A stretch of 35,124 nucleotides of DNA from CAIWXH01 sp964555675 (GCA_964555675.1 CAZKTU010000040.1:1-35124); one strand, 5' to 3'. Counted from the stretch's first letter, positions 27,345 through 35,031 are shown. Program-made: numbers and translations. Notes: generated from the sequence alone by a model not told the origin.

Positions 27345-28274
27345 CTACTCAAGGTCGAAGGCGGCGGGCCAGAGCGGCCGCCCGGCCGGGCGGGTGCCGG
27401 CGCGCAGCTCGGCCTCGTAGGCGTCGAAGGGGCTGGCGGCCAGGGGGCAGACCATGGCTGCGTCCCATGCCGCGGCGGCCGGCTCGCCGAAGGCCCCCGC
27501 CGACGCGGAGGCCGGGTGGAGCGGCAGCTCGAGCTCGGCGATGCCACCGGAGCGCGCGCCCAGCGCCGCGGCGAGCTGGCGGGCGGCGCTGTGGCTGCGG
27601 GCCAGGAACATCCGCGGCTTCGTGGGCTCGGCGCGATGAACCCTGGTGTAGCCCAGCAGCTCGTCGCCGTCAGCCCAGACGAGCGTCTCAATGGCGGGGT
27701 TCGGGCTGAGCCAGTCGAGGAGTTCGGGGCCGGGGGCGATCGCCATGTCCACCGCGCCCTCCTCATGGAGCCAGAGCGCCTGCAGCGCCGGGAGGTCGGC
27801 CTCGGTGGGCATGTGCGGGGTGAGCCCGCCGGTTGCTGTGGCCGCAACAGGGACCGTGAGCGTCGAGGCGCCGTAGGCGTGGGTGCGGTAGCCGAAGCGC
27901 GGGTAGTAGCTGGTATGGCCGAGCAGGAAGCTCAGCGCATAGCCGCGCTCCTGGGCCGTGGCGTGGCCGGCCCCGATCAGGCGGCCCCCGATACCGGCGC
28001 GCTGCCAGGCCCCATCGACGGCGATCGGCGCGAGGTTCACCGCCAGTACATCCGCATCGAGCAGGCGGATCGTCTGTGGTGAGAACAGGGCGTGCCCGAC
28101 GATCTGGCCGTCCACCTCTGCGACCAGAGAGAGGTCGGGGTCGAAGGCGCGACGCTGCCGGTGGAGCGCGACGATTAGGGCCTCGCTCGCCCGGTTCTCG
28201 AAGGCTCGCACGTGAACGGCGGCGATCGCGGCGTAGTCGCTCGGCTGCTCGGGGCGGATCACAATCGCTGTCAT
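27345..28274 (-). CDS. GNAT-family N-acetyltransferase
   Basis: A 309-residue acetyltransferase. The N-terminal GNAT domain (about 4-150) reads like the YhbS/COG3153 group: IRPEQPSDYAAIAAVHVRAF, then GQIVGHALFS, LAPIAVDGAWQRAGIGGRLI (acetyl-CoA loop) and SFLLGHTSYYPRFGYR. A second, degenerate GNAT-like half follows (about 155-309) with GDELLGYTRVHR. Substrate unknown. ATG at 28274 follows GAGGAG by eight bases. The gene begins 12 bases after the ParB-like gene, so they form an operon. Confidence 0.85.
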   Translation of the reverse strand: MTAIVIRPEQPSDYAAIAAVHVRAFENRASEALIVALHRQRRAFDPDLSLVAEVDGQIVGHALFSPQTIRLLDADVLAVNLAPIAVDGAWQRAGIGGRLIGAGHATAQERGYALSFLLGHTSYYPRFGYRTHAYGASTLTVPVAATATGGLTPHMPTEADLPALQALWLHEEGAVDMAIAPGPELLDWLSPNPAIETLVWADGDELLGYTRVHRAEPTKPRMFLARSHSAARQLAAALGARSGGIAELELPLHPASASAGAFGEPAAAAWDAAMVCPLAASPFDAYEAELRAGTRPAGRPLWPAAFDLE

Positions 28275-28286
28275 CTGGCGTGCTCC

Positions 28287-28835
28287 TCAGACGGAAAGGG
28301 AAGAGCGACCGCACGGTACGGTCGTCGGTCTGGCCTGGGTGGCCTCGGCAAAGCGCTGCTCAATCACTGCTTCGACGGTCGTCGCCCCGATGGCGCGGGC
28401 GACAGAGATGCGGTGGTTCCCATCGCGCACCAGGTAGCGGTCGCCCACCTGGATCAGCCGGACTGGTGGGAGCGGGTCGCCGGCCAGCCACGCCGTGGCC
28501 ACGCGCTGCCAGCGCTCCCGCGTGTGCTCCTGGAGCGGCCCAAACTCCCGGTCGAACTCGTGAGCGCGCCCCTCGCTGCCGAGAATCTGGTCGAGGGCCA
28601 CCTGCTGCACCCCGGGCACGCGCTGTACAACGGGCGTTGCGCCGGCAAGCAGGGTGTCGCTCGCGAGCAGCGCGTTGGAGGAGCCAATGAGCCCCCTCCA
28701 GAGCTGCCGCCACCAGACCCACCGCCGCGCGCGGTTGAAGAGACGCCGCGCCTCATCGATCTGCGCGAGCCCCCGACGTCGGGCTGACTGGCGCTCGCCG
28801 CTCTCCACCCACGACACCGTTCGATACGTGCTCAC
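28287..28835 (-). CDS. ParB-like nuclease-fold domain protein
   Basis: A 182-residue protein with a basic, helical N-terminal half (RRRGLAQIDEARRLFNRARR, and a Trp-rich stretch) and a C-terminal ParB/sulfiredoxin-like domain: PPVRLIQVGDRYLVRDGNHRISVARAIGATTVEAVI. DGNHRISVARAIG matches the phosphate-binding GxxR-type loop of the ParB N-terminal fold. No HTH is seen, so it is not a chromosome-partition ParB; such solo domains may be CTP-binding or nuclease-like, and this one's role is unknown. GTG at 28835 follows AGGAG by seven bases. It leads the GNAT gene with 12 bases between them. The spacer to 28979 shows no clear feature. Confidence 0.7.
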   Translation of the reverse strand: MSTYRTVSWVESGERQSARRRGLAQIDEARRLFNRARRWVWWRQLWRGLIGSSNALLASDTLLAGATPVVQRVPGVQQVALDQILGSEGRAHEFDREFGPLQEHTRERWQRVATAWLAGDPLPPVRLIQVGDRYLVRDGNHRISVARAIGATTVEAVIEQRFAEATQARPTTVPCGRSSLSV

Positions 28836-28978
28836 GGAAATCTCCTACAGCTCCAACGGTCGCTCTCGCTGGCTATAGGATAGGTTGTGGTGCCTTCGGG
28901 AGGACGCAGCGGGTGGGTGGTTCGGGAGGGGCCGCCTGGGTGGTCTTCGGCCTCCGCCTCTCGACCGAGGTGATCGCC

Positions 28979-29539
28979 TCAGCCTGCGGAGGAACCCTCC
29001 CCTGGCAGCGGCATCACCCGCAGCCCCTCGAACGTGACGGTGAAGCCGGCGCCCTGAGGCGAGGCGCACATCACGCCGATCTGCGCAGGCACGCCAGGGG
29101 GGAAGTAGGCGAGCCGGAGCATCGTCAGCGGGCCATCGTCGAGGGCGTAGTGCACCTCGACGGTGTCGCCGCGCCGGGTGAGGCGCAGGTGGAGCTCCGC
29201 CGGCGGTGTGGGCAGCGGTCGCACCGACCAGTCCGAGAACTCACGGGTGACCACCGCGCTCACCTGCTGTACGCTGTCGACCAGCTCGATCCCACACTTG
29301 ATCCAGTTCCACTCGTCGACGCGGATCATCAGTCCGGCCTGGTCATACAGGTCACGGTAGGCGCCTCGAACCCGCACCTCCGCGGATACATCGCCCGGGG
29401 CTATCTCGAAGCCGAAGTGCCCGCTGTCACGCACAAACCCATAGTGGGTGACGCGCCAGAAGTCGCTGTCCGGCCCTGTCGTTACGGTGAGTGTTTCCCC
29501 CTCGGCATGCCAGTGCGGCGGCTCGTTGTACCACTCCAT
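28979..29539 (-). CDS. DUF1349 domain protein
   Basis: A 186-residue protein of the DUF1349 family (concanavalin-like beta-sandwich; relatives include yeast Ylr154w-like regulation-of-enolase proteins). The family motifs are clear: W..EG.TLTVTTGPDSDFWR, FGFEIAPGDVSAEVRV, YDQAGLMIRVDEWNWIKCGIEL and SDWSV. It probably binds a carbohydrate or protein surface; no catalytic site is known. ATG at 29539 follows AAAGGAG by seven bases. It stands next to the broken ABC transporter and has no obvious functional link to it. Confidence 0.88.
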   Translation of the reverse strand: MEWYNEPPHWHAEGETLTVTTGPDSDFWRVTHYGFVRDSGHFGFEIAPGDVSAEVRVRGAYRDLYDQAGLMIRVDEWNWIKCGIELVDSVQQVSAVVTREFSDWSVRPLPTPPAELHLRLTRRGDTVEVHYALDDGPLTMLRLAYFPPGVPAQIGVMCASPQGAGFTVTFEGLRVMPLPGEGSSAG

Positions 29540-29631
29540 CAGTCCGCTCCTTTACTCTTCAATCGCGACGCAGGTGCTTCCCTGGCTGCCTGTATTGTCG
29601 CTCAGATCGCAGGCATGCCAACCAAGGCTCA

Positions 29632-29692
29632 TCAGCGCCAGCGCGTGAGCACGGTCTCACGCTCGAAGGTGCGCACCGCGAGCACAAGCAAG
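29632..29692 (-). pseudogene. C-terminal scrap of an ABC-2 permease
   Basis: After the 55-bp repeat beside the gap, the minus strand reads GLLVLAVRTFERETVLTRWR then TGA. A hydrophobic end followed by F-x-R-E-x-x-L-T-R-W is typical of the C-terminus of ABC-2 permeases. The bulk of the permease is not in the window, either lost or hidden in the scaffold gap. Confidence 0.45.
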
Positions 29693-29747
29693 CCGCACGA
29701 ACGCCGCGTACGAATGGCAGTGCGCCCACAGCCCGCTCCCAAAATGT
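29693..29747. repeat. 55-bp repeat, left copy at the gap
   Basis: Identical to 29848-29902 over all 55 bases and abutting the N-run on one side. Read on the minus strand, one frame (TFWERAVGALPFVRGVRA) continues the ABC ATPase. The length and placement suggest overlapping contig ends from an assembler with k = 55. Confidence 0.9.
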
Positions 29748-29847
29748 NNNNNNNNNNNNNNNNNNNNNNNNNNNNNNNNNNNNNNNNNNNNNNNNNNNNN
29801 NNNNNNNNNNNNNNNNNNNNNNNNNNNNNNNNNNNNNNNNNNNNNNN
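29748..29847. other. Scaffold gap of exactly 100 N
   Basis: A run of 100 undetermined bases, the conventional placeholder for a gap of unknown size. Any frame running through it is not real evidence of coding. Confidence 0.99.
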
Positions 29848-29902
29848 CCGCACGAACGCCGCGTACGAATGGCAGTGCGCCCACAGCCCGCTCCCAAAAT
29901 GT
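29848..29902. repeat. 55-bp repeat, right copy at the gap
   Basis: Identical to 29693-29747. It starts exactly at the last N and joins the ABC ATPase fragment. Confidence 0.9.
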
Positions 29903-30428
29903 GCGCCAGTCCTGCCAGGCGCACCTCGCTGCCGCGACCGAAGAGCTCGGCGCGCAGCGAGACGGGCGCGCCGAGCCGCAGCAGACGGCCCTTGAAGACG
30001 CCCACCAGATCGGCAAGCTCATCCGCCTCAGTGAGGTTGTGGGTGGTGAGAAAGATCGTTCGGCCCTCGGCCCGGAGCTGCGCGATGAAGTCGAGGATGA
30101 GCCGGGCCGCCACTGGGTCGAGACCGGAGGTCGGCTCGTCCAGGAAGACCACCTCGGGTTCATGGAGCAGGGCTCGCACGATCGCGAGCTTCTGGCGCAT
30201 GCCTTTGGAGAAGCCGCCGACGAGGTCGTGGCGACGCTCTCAGAGGTCGAGGGCGCGTAGGTAGCGCTCGGAGCGCGCCGCCGCTTCGCGGGCGGAGAGG
30301 CCGGCGAGCGTGCGCACGGTTGTCGTCTTGACAGCGCCGTTCGGGCCGAGGAAGGCGAAAACGCTGCCGGGCCGGGATAATGTGAGCCGCTCTACGGCTC
30401 GTCGTCCCGCTTGCTGGTGTCGCCGCAC
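29903..30428 (-). pseudogene. Degenerate ABC transporter ATPase
   Basis: The frame shows ABC-2 exporter ATPase parts: SVFAFLGPNGAVKTTT (Walker A, with Val for the invariant Gly before Lys), then GFSKGMRQKLAIVRALLHEP (signature) and VVFLDEPTSGLDP (Walker B), and the switch His in LTTHNLTEADEL. Several lesions make it non-functional: the region between Walker A and the signature, including the Q-loop (about 50 residues), is missing; TGA at 30240-30242 interrupts the frame where Trp is plausible (LDL-stop-ERRHDL); the frame shifts near RLAGLAH; and the N-terminus is replaced by the end of the receiver gene. It ends at the scaffold gap. Confidence 0.7.
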
Positions 30429-30814
30429 TGATCGATGCTCCGCATGCTCGACACAACGGCTTGCACCGTCGCGAGGACGTGCTGTGGTGGATCGACTTTG
30501 CTGATGAAGGCGTCGGCGCCGGCGGCGAGGGCAGCGGCGGCGTCCTCTGGCCGCGTGCTGAGCACGATCACGCGCAGGCGCGCGTTCAACGAGCGGAGCC
30601 GGGCGAGCACCTGGGCCGCGTCGGGCCCAATGCTCGGCCAGTCGACCAGCAGGAGGTCAGCCTGCTCCCGGTCGGGGGCCGCCATTCCAGTGAGATCGGC
30701 AGCCTCGCCGACGACGTGCAGCCCGAGCGCGGTCTGGAGCAGCAGGGTGAGGGCGCGCCGCACATCGGCGTCGCCATCGGCGAGCAGGACGCGCGGTGGG
30801 TGGTGGGTGTTCAT
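30392..30814 (-). CDS. Single-domain receiver protein (possibly truncated)
   Basis: A 140-residue receiver: acidic ADGDAD loop (13-17), phospho-acceptor Asp58 (LLLVDWPS) and Lys106 (FISKVDPP), as in NarL-type regulators, but no HTH follows. The last residues, DTSKRDDEP, are read from DNA that in another frame is the start of the ABC ATPase fragment, so the C-terminus may be a junction product. The ATG at 30814 begins the receiver domain; the frame to 30913 adds nothing recognisable. It is divergent from a complete NarL-type regulator. Confidence 0.65.
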   Translation of the reverse strand: MNTHHPPRVLLADGDADVRRALTLLLQTALGLHVVGEAADLTGMAAPDREQADLLLVDWPSIGPDAAQVLARLRSLNARLRVIVLSTRPEDAAAALAAGADAFISKVDPPQHVLATVQAVVSSMRSIDQCGDTSKRDDEP

Positions 30815-30968
30815 CCCGAATGACCGTGTATGACAAGCGCGTGTGGCGCGTAGCGATGGGTGCAACGGGCTGCGATGCGGCAGCACTGGACACAAGCGTA
30901 CCGTATCGTTCATGCCTGGAGACGCGCCGTCCGGGCGTGTCGCCGTCCGTCGCCAGGCCGATCGTGAT

Positions 30969-30985
30969 ACCGGTCAGTTGGGGGG
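30969..30985 (+). promoter_or_regulatory. G-rich intergenic motif, copy B
   Basis: ACCGGTCAGTTGGGGGG, between the divergent receiver gene and the NarL-type gene, 168 bases before the latter's start and 50 bases upstream of its -10/-35 promoter. Best-conserved of three copies. Confidence 0.5.
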
Positions 30986-31019
30986 CGATAGGCTGGGTGC
31001 CGGAGCTGATGCCGTGCGG

Positions 31020-31049
31020 TTGAGGACGGCATCTTCCGCGTGCTATAAT
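31020..31049 (+). promoter_or_regulatory. Sigma-A-like promoter of the NarL-type regulator
   Basis: TTGAGG (31020-31025), an 18-base spacer, and TATAAT (31044-31049). The -10 is perfect and the -35 has four of six consensus bases. It points at the regulator starting at 31153 and leaves a leader of about 95 bases. Confidence 0.6.
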
Positions 31050-31152
31050 CGGCTGTATCACCCAGGGATTCGTGAAGTCGAGAGCCAGTATCTGCGCGCA
31101 AGCGTCGCAGGATGTGCGCAGCTGTATGCTGGTTTGCGGGATGAAGGAGCGT

Positions 31153-31788
31153 ATGGCCGAGGCGATCAAGGTGTTGCTGGTGGACGACCACGCGATGGTG
31201 CGGCGTGGCCTGGGGGCGTTTCTGAGTGTCTACCCCGATTTGCAGCTGGTAGGGGAGGCCGAGAGCGGTGCGGACGCGCTGGAGCAGTGCGCGCGCCTCC
31301 AGCCCGACGTGGTGCTGATGGACTTGATGATGCCCGAGATGGACGGGGCGACCGCCACCGCAGAGGTCCGCCGGCAATTCCCCCAGACCAGGGTGATCGC
31401 CCTGACCAGCTTCCGCGACGACGAGCTGGTGCAGCGGGTGATCCAGGCGGGCGCGATCGGCTACCTGCTCAAGAACGTCTCTGGCAGCGACCTCGCTCAG
31501 GCCATCCGCGCCGCCCACGCCGGGCGCCCCACCCTCGCCCCCGAGGCGACTCAAGCGCTGATCAACGCGGCGACGAGGCCGGCCGCCCCCGGCCACGACC
31601 TCACCGTTCGCGAGCGAGATGTGCTGGCGCTGATGGTCAAAGGGCTGAACAACACTGAGATCGCCGAGCGGCTGATGGTGAGCCAGTCGACGATCAAGGG
31701 CCACGTGAGCAACATCCTGGCGAAGCTCTCGGTGACCAGCCGCACAGAGGCGGTGGCCCTCGCCGTCGAGCACAAGCTCGTCGGCTGA
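31153..31788 (+). CDS. NarL/LuxR-family response regulator
   Basis: A 211-residue response regulator. Receiver (about 5-120): DDH at 11-13, phospho-acceptor Asp57 in VVLMDLMMPEMDG, and Lys107 in YLLKN. C-terminal LuxR HTH (about 148-208): LTVRERDVLALMVKGLNNTEIAERLMVSQSTIKGHVSNILAKL. It should bind DNA as a dimer once phosphorylated by a sensor kinase that is not next to it. The ATG at 31153 fits the receiver start and lies three bases from AAGGAG, which is short; an ATG at 31141 is an alternative. The adjacent G-rich motif could be its own target. Confidence 0.92.
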   Translation: MAEAIKVLLVDDHAMVRRGLGAFLSVYPDLQLVGEAESGADALEQCARLQPDVVLMDLMMPEMDGATATAEVRRQFPQTRVIALTSFRDDELVQRVIQAGAIGYLLKNVSGSDLAQAIRAAHAGRPTLAPEATQALINAATRPAAPGHDLTVRERDVLALMVKGLNNTEIAERLMVSQSTIKGHVSNILAKLSVTSRTEAVALAVEHKLVG

Positions 31789-31867
31789 TAGCCGCTGCCG
31801 CGATGAAACTGGGCATGGGGCAGCTCGGCTCCACACTTCATGACTTCATGTCCGTAGAGACGAAGAA

Positions 31868-31894
31868 GGGCGGCAAGGAATAGTCTCGCCGCCC
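31868..31894. terminator. Hairpin between convergent genes
   Basis: GGGCGGC (31868-31874) and GCCGCCC (31888-31894) pair over 7 bp with a 13-base loop, placed between the convergent NarL-type and serine hydrolase genes. It could serve both. No clear U-run follows. Confidence 0.45.
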
Positions 31895-31914
31895 TCCGTG
31901 TGCTGTCAGGCAGT

Positions 31915-33522
31915 CTACGGCTGCGCGGGACGCCGGGCGACCTCGAAGCCGTTCAGCGTCACCAGGGTGCCCTCGGCATCAGCCTTGAACTCCACAGGGA
32001 AGCCCCGGTACGGCGGGGTGTTGATCAGGAAGCGGTCAGCCGCGACGGGCAGCAGGTCGAGGCTGAGGGGGCCCATCGGCGACTCAAGCTCCAGCCGCAA
32101 CGCCCGTCCGTCGACCACCGTGACCGTCGCGGGCTCCGGGGCGGCGAGGTTGGTGTAGGTGCCGGACAGGGCCTCCAGCTGCGCAGGGTCGGCGGTGTAG
32201 CTGCGCACCGCCTCGGCCGGAGCACGAACGCTCGCCAGGTTGCGACCCTCCAGGGCCAGCTGGGCCTCGATGATCGCCTGCGTGTTGTGCCGCGGCGTGA
32301 CGTTGAGCAGCTCCTCGAGCAGGTGCAGGCGCACCGACTCGACAAAGCCGAAGGCGTAGGTGGCGTTCGTTAGCACGACCACGCCGACGCCCTGCTCGGG
32401 GGCGAAGCTCATGCTAGCACTGTACCCCGGCGCCTGCCCGTCGTGCTGCACCACGCGATGGCCCTGGAAGCGCTCGGTATACCAGTAGAGCCCGTAGCCG
32501 AAGTCGCTAATCAGGATCTCGGGGGCGGGCACCCCTTGCTCAGCCGCCCGGCGGGCGGCGCCGCTGCCCTGGCTGGTCTCATCAGTCGTGATCTGGGTGC
32601 GGTGCAGTTCTGCAAGGGAGTTCGCGGTCAGCATAGGTACGCTGCCGATGCTGCCGTCGCCGAGCTGGAACTGGAGGTAGCGCAGCATCTCATTGGCGTT
32701 GGCGTTGATCCCGCCGGCCGGAGCCTCGGCGTAGGCATCAAACGGCGTGCTGGGCACCATCCCGGCGACGAGATCTAGCTCGTGGGGCAGGGCGAAGTTG
32801 GGCTGCTGCTGCATGGCCGTCGTGTTCAGCGTCGCGCTCGTCATCCCCAGCGGGGCGAGGATGCGTTCGCGTGTGAACTCCTCCCAGCTCTGGCCACTAA
32901 CGAGCTCGATGATCCGCGCGGCGGCGATTGTGTTGAGATTGGAATAGATATGCTTCTCACCCGGCGCTGCCACCAGTGGCGTCTCGGCGGCCAGCGCGAC
33001 GATTTGATCACGGGTGATGGTGGGGTTGCCGGTAGCGGCATTGTTGCGCTCCATGCCGCTGGCGTGCATTAGTAGATGGCGCACGGTGACCTTCGACGTC
33101 ATCGCCGGGTCGGAGAGGCGGAACTCCGGCAGGTAGGTGTTCACCGGCGCGTCGAGATTGACCTTGCCCTCATCCACCAGCAACAGCATCCCGAGGGCCG
33201 TGAAGGACTTGGTGACCGACGCGATGGCGAACTGGGTATCGGCGGTGACTGGCGCACCGGCGATAGTGTCGCGCACGCCGTAGCCCTGGGTGTAGGTGCT
33301 GCCGTCGGGCAGCACGAGGGCGATCGCGGCGCCCGGCACATCATAGGTCGCCAGCATCTTCGTCACGTAGGCATCAATCGCGGCGGTGTCAACACTGGTA
33401 GTCGGGGCGACAGTGGGCACAGTGGTCGGGGCGGGCGCGGGGGTGATGGCGGTCGTGCCGCAGGCGCTGATCAGGGTTGCTGCGGTCAGTGCAGTGAGGG
33501 TGTAGGCGAGCTTCTTAAACAC
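31915..33522 (-). CDS. Class C beta-lactamase-like serine hydrolase lipoprotein
   Basis: A 535-residue lipoprotein: signal peptide with lipobox LISAC (Cys21), a Thr/Pro-rich linker (22-45), then the penicillin-binding/class C beta-lactamase fold (about 48-400). The catalytic SxxK is Ser102-Val-Thr-Lys105, the YxN motif is Tyr193-Ser-Asn195, and HDGQAPGY supplies the HxG triad. A C-terminal lipocalin-like (DUF3471-type) beta domain follows. Members include D-Ala-D-Ala carboxypeptidases, esterases and peptidases; beta-lactam resistance is not implied. Start: GTG at 33522 preceded by GGAG at seven bases. It is convergent to the NarL-type gene. Confidence 0.9.
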   Translation of the reverse strand: MFKKLAYTLTALTAATLISACGTTAITPAPAPTTVPTVAPTTSVDTAAIDAYVTKMLATYDVPGAAIALVLPDGSTYTQGYGVRDTIAGAPVTADTQFAIASVTKSFTALGMLLLVDEGKVNLDAPVNTYLPEFRLSDPAMTSKVTVRHLLMHASGMERNNAATGNPTITRDQIVALAAETPLVAAPGEKHIYSNLNTIAAARIIELVSGQSWEEFTRERILAPLGMTSATLNTTAMQQQPNFALPHELDLVAGMVPSTPFDAYAEAPAGGINANANEMLRYLQFQLGDGSIGSVPMLTANSLAELHRTQITTDETSQGSGAARRAAEQGVPAPEILISDFGYGLYWYTERFQGHRVVQHDGQAPGYSASMSFAPEQGVGVVVLTNATYAFGFVESVRLHLLEELLNVTPRHNTQAIIEAQLALEGRNLASVRAPAEAVRSYTADPAQLEALSGTYTNLAAPEPATVTVVDGRALRLELESPMGPLSLDLLPVAADRFLINTPPYRGFPVEFKADAEGTLVTLNGFEVARRPAQP

Positions 33523-33610
33523 GAGGTTGCTCCGTAGGCTCTATCCAGAGAGCGGAAATCACAGGGGGCGTTCGAGGCGGCTGCCTGAAGCAGCGGAGTG
33601 CCGACGAGGG

Positions 33611-33748
33611 CTACGTGGGAGGCGCCCTCCCCGGCTGGCAGCGCTGCCGGCCGGCGATGACGCCGAAGCGCCGATGAGCGGTGCGGCCCTCGATCACGCT
33701 GGCGGCCGAACGGAGGTTGCTCTGCGGGCGGCTTACGGTTGCGTTCAT
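33611..33748 (-). CDS. Possible small ORF with good ribosome-binding site
   Basis: ATG at 33748 is preceded by AGGAG at eight bases and opens 45 codons to TAG at 33611-33613. It includes SVIEGRTAHRRF, which faintly recalls nitroreductase N-termini; no conserved fold can be claimed. It sits 88 bases upstream of the serine hydrolase gene on the same strand. It may be a leader peptide, a remnant or noise. The rest of the spacer 33523-33973 holds the G-rich motif C and a hairpin. Confidence 0.3.
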   Translation of the reverse strand: MNATVSRPQSNLRSAASVIEGRTAHRRFGVIAGRQRCQPGRAPPT

Positions 33749-33859
33749 CGTCGGTGCTCCTGCTCTTGTCGCTTGCTCTGCCGCTACAATAGAGGTTTTG
33801 GCTCACAGGCGGACGCGGCAGGTGGGGGGAGCACGGGGCGACAGCCGACTGATTGCGAT

Positions 33860-33876
33860 ACCGCCCAGTTGGGGGG
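33860..33876 (+). promoter_or_regulatory. G-rich intergenic motif, copy C
   Basis: ACCGCCCAGTTGGGGGG, preceded by GCGAT as copy B is preceded by GTGAT, and followed by TATAGC. It lies in the spacer between the serine hydrolase and the alpha/beta hydrolase. No plus-strand gene follows it. Confidence 0.45.
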
Positions 33877-33894
33877 TATAGCTGAACACTGCGT

Positions 33895-33928
33895 GAGGGG
33901 CGCGACGCATCGCAGCGTCACGCCCCTC
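33895..33928. terminator. Long hairpin after the alpha/beta hydrolase gene
   Basis: GAGGGGCGCGACG (33895-33907) and CGTCACGCCCCTC (33916-33928) pair over 13 positions with one mismatch and an 8-base loop, 46 bases beyond the stop of the minus-strand alpha/beta hydrolase. A probable terminator. Confidence 0.6.
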
Positions 33929-33973
33929 GTTCTAACCCGTTCTGTTGCAGCTACAACCCCCAACTCTGCGGGG

Positions 33974-34987
33974 TCACCGGCGCGCCAGCTGCATCACCTC
34001 CCGGATCGCGGTGCTCACGTTCGTCGCGTTGTCCAACTGCAGGTAGTGCCCGCCGTCCAGGGTCTGGAACACACTCCTGGTCGAGAGAGCGGTCTGCTGC
34101 CGCTGACCCTCCAGCCAGGAGAGGTCCATCGCGCTCGACTGCTGCGATGCCAGCACCCATAGGGGCGTGTCGGCCAGGGAGGCTCCCTGGAGCAGGTCAT
34201 CGCTGCGCTCTCGCTCGGCGAACTCGCTGCCCGAGGCGATGACGCTCGCCGGCCGCATGCCCAGCACGATCGAGGTCTGGAGCAGCTCCGACGGGAGGTG
34301 CTTCAGCTCCACGATCTGCGACGCAACCAGCCGCCCGCCAATGAGGCGCATCACACCCAGGCGGCGCATCCAGTCCATCGCGGCGCCTGGGTCGTTGTTG
34401 GCCTCAAGGGCCGCGCGCGCCTCGGGGGAAAGCGCCTGGTCGTGGTGCTCGCTCCGCGCGTCGACCAGGACGACGCCGGCGACGTCCTGAGGGTAGGTCT
34501 CCGCGAACAGCCGCACGTAGCGCCCGCCGAGCGAGTGGCCCACCAGGACGTAGGGGGCCGGCTCGCCGGCAGCGGTCAGCAGCGCGTGCAGGTCGTCGAC
34601 GATGCGCTCGGGGGTGCGCGGCAGCGGGCCAGGGTCGCTCCACCCCAGGCCCGCCCGCTCGTAGGCGCAGACGCGGGCCTCGCCGGCGAGCTGCTGCTGC
34701 ACCAGCGTCCAGTCGATCGAGGTGCCCGCGTGGCCCGACTCGAACACGATCGTCGGGCTGCCCCCGCCGACGCAGTGCAGGTGGAGGCGGCGCCCGCCGA
34801 TATCGACGAGGCGGCCGGGCGGCGGGTAGCGCTGAGTGTCGCCCGCGGCCATCAGCGCCTCGTAGCTCGCGCCGAGTGCGAGCAGTGCGACGGGGATCGC
34901 GAGCAAGGTGAGGGCGATCTGGCGAAGACGGAGCCAGCTTTTGCCTGCATGTGAAGCGGCGGGCCGTCGGTCGGTCTGGGGTGTCAC
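33974..34987 (-). CDS. Membrane-anchored alpha/beta hydrolase
   Basis: A 337-residue alpha/beta-hydrolase-fold enzyme with an N-terminal anchor helix (about 22-45) and a conserved core: HCVGGGSPTIVFESGHAGTS (oxyanion region), nucleophile elbow GHSLGG with Ser152, VVLVDARSEHHD, and the catalytic His in LDGGHYLQLDN near the end. A helical lid (about 185-250) follows strand 6. It probably hydrolyses an ester or amide outside the membrane; substrate unknown. GTG at 34987, preceded by AAGGA at eight bases. Confidence 0.87.
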   Translation of the reverse strand: MTPQTDRRPAASHAGKSWLRLRQIALTLLAIPVALLALGASYEALMAAGDTQRYPPPGRLVDIGGRRLHLHCVGGGSPTIVFESGHAGTSIDWTLVQQQLAGEARVCAYERAGLGWSDPGPLPRTPERIVDDLHALLTAAGEPAPYVLVGHSLGGRYVRLFAETYPQDVAGVVLVDARSEHHDQALSPEARAALEANNDPGAAMDWMRRLGVMRLIGGRLVASQIVELKHLPSELLQTSIVLGMRPASVIASGSEFAERERSDDLLQGASLADTPLWVLASQQSSAMDLSWLEGQRQQTALSTRSVFQTLDGGHYLQLDNATNVSTAIREVMQLARR

Positions 34988-35031
34988 AGGTCGATCCTTT
35001 CCAAGGATGTGTTCATTATGGAGATGTCCAT

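Noticed and set aside
26288..27847. A 519-codon minus-strand frame overlapping CPBP and GNAT genes
   Set aside because: Out of frame with both recognised proteins; Pro/Arg/Ser-rich composition is that of a shifted GC-rich frame.
28287..28835. A chromosome-partition ParB
   Set aside because: There is no HTH domain, no ParA gene nearby and no parS-like site noticed.
29693..29902. Insertion sequence or target-site duplication at the 55-bp repeat
   Set aside because: The copies touch the N-run on both sides and no transposase or terminal inverted repeats are seen; an assembly overlap explains it better.
29491..30264. Plus-strand frames running through the N gap
   Set aside because: They depend on 100 undetermined bases and are opposite the ATPase fragment.
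31915..33522. An antibiotic-resistance beta-lactamase
   Set aside because: The SxxK/YxN/HxG set marks the wider serine hydrolase superfamily; the lipoprotein signal and lipocalin-like C-terminus fit peptidases or esterases as well.
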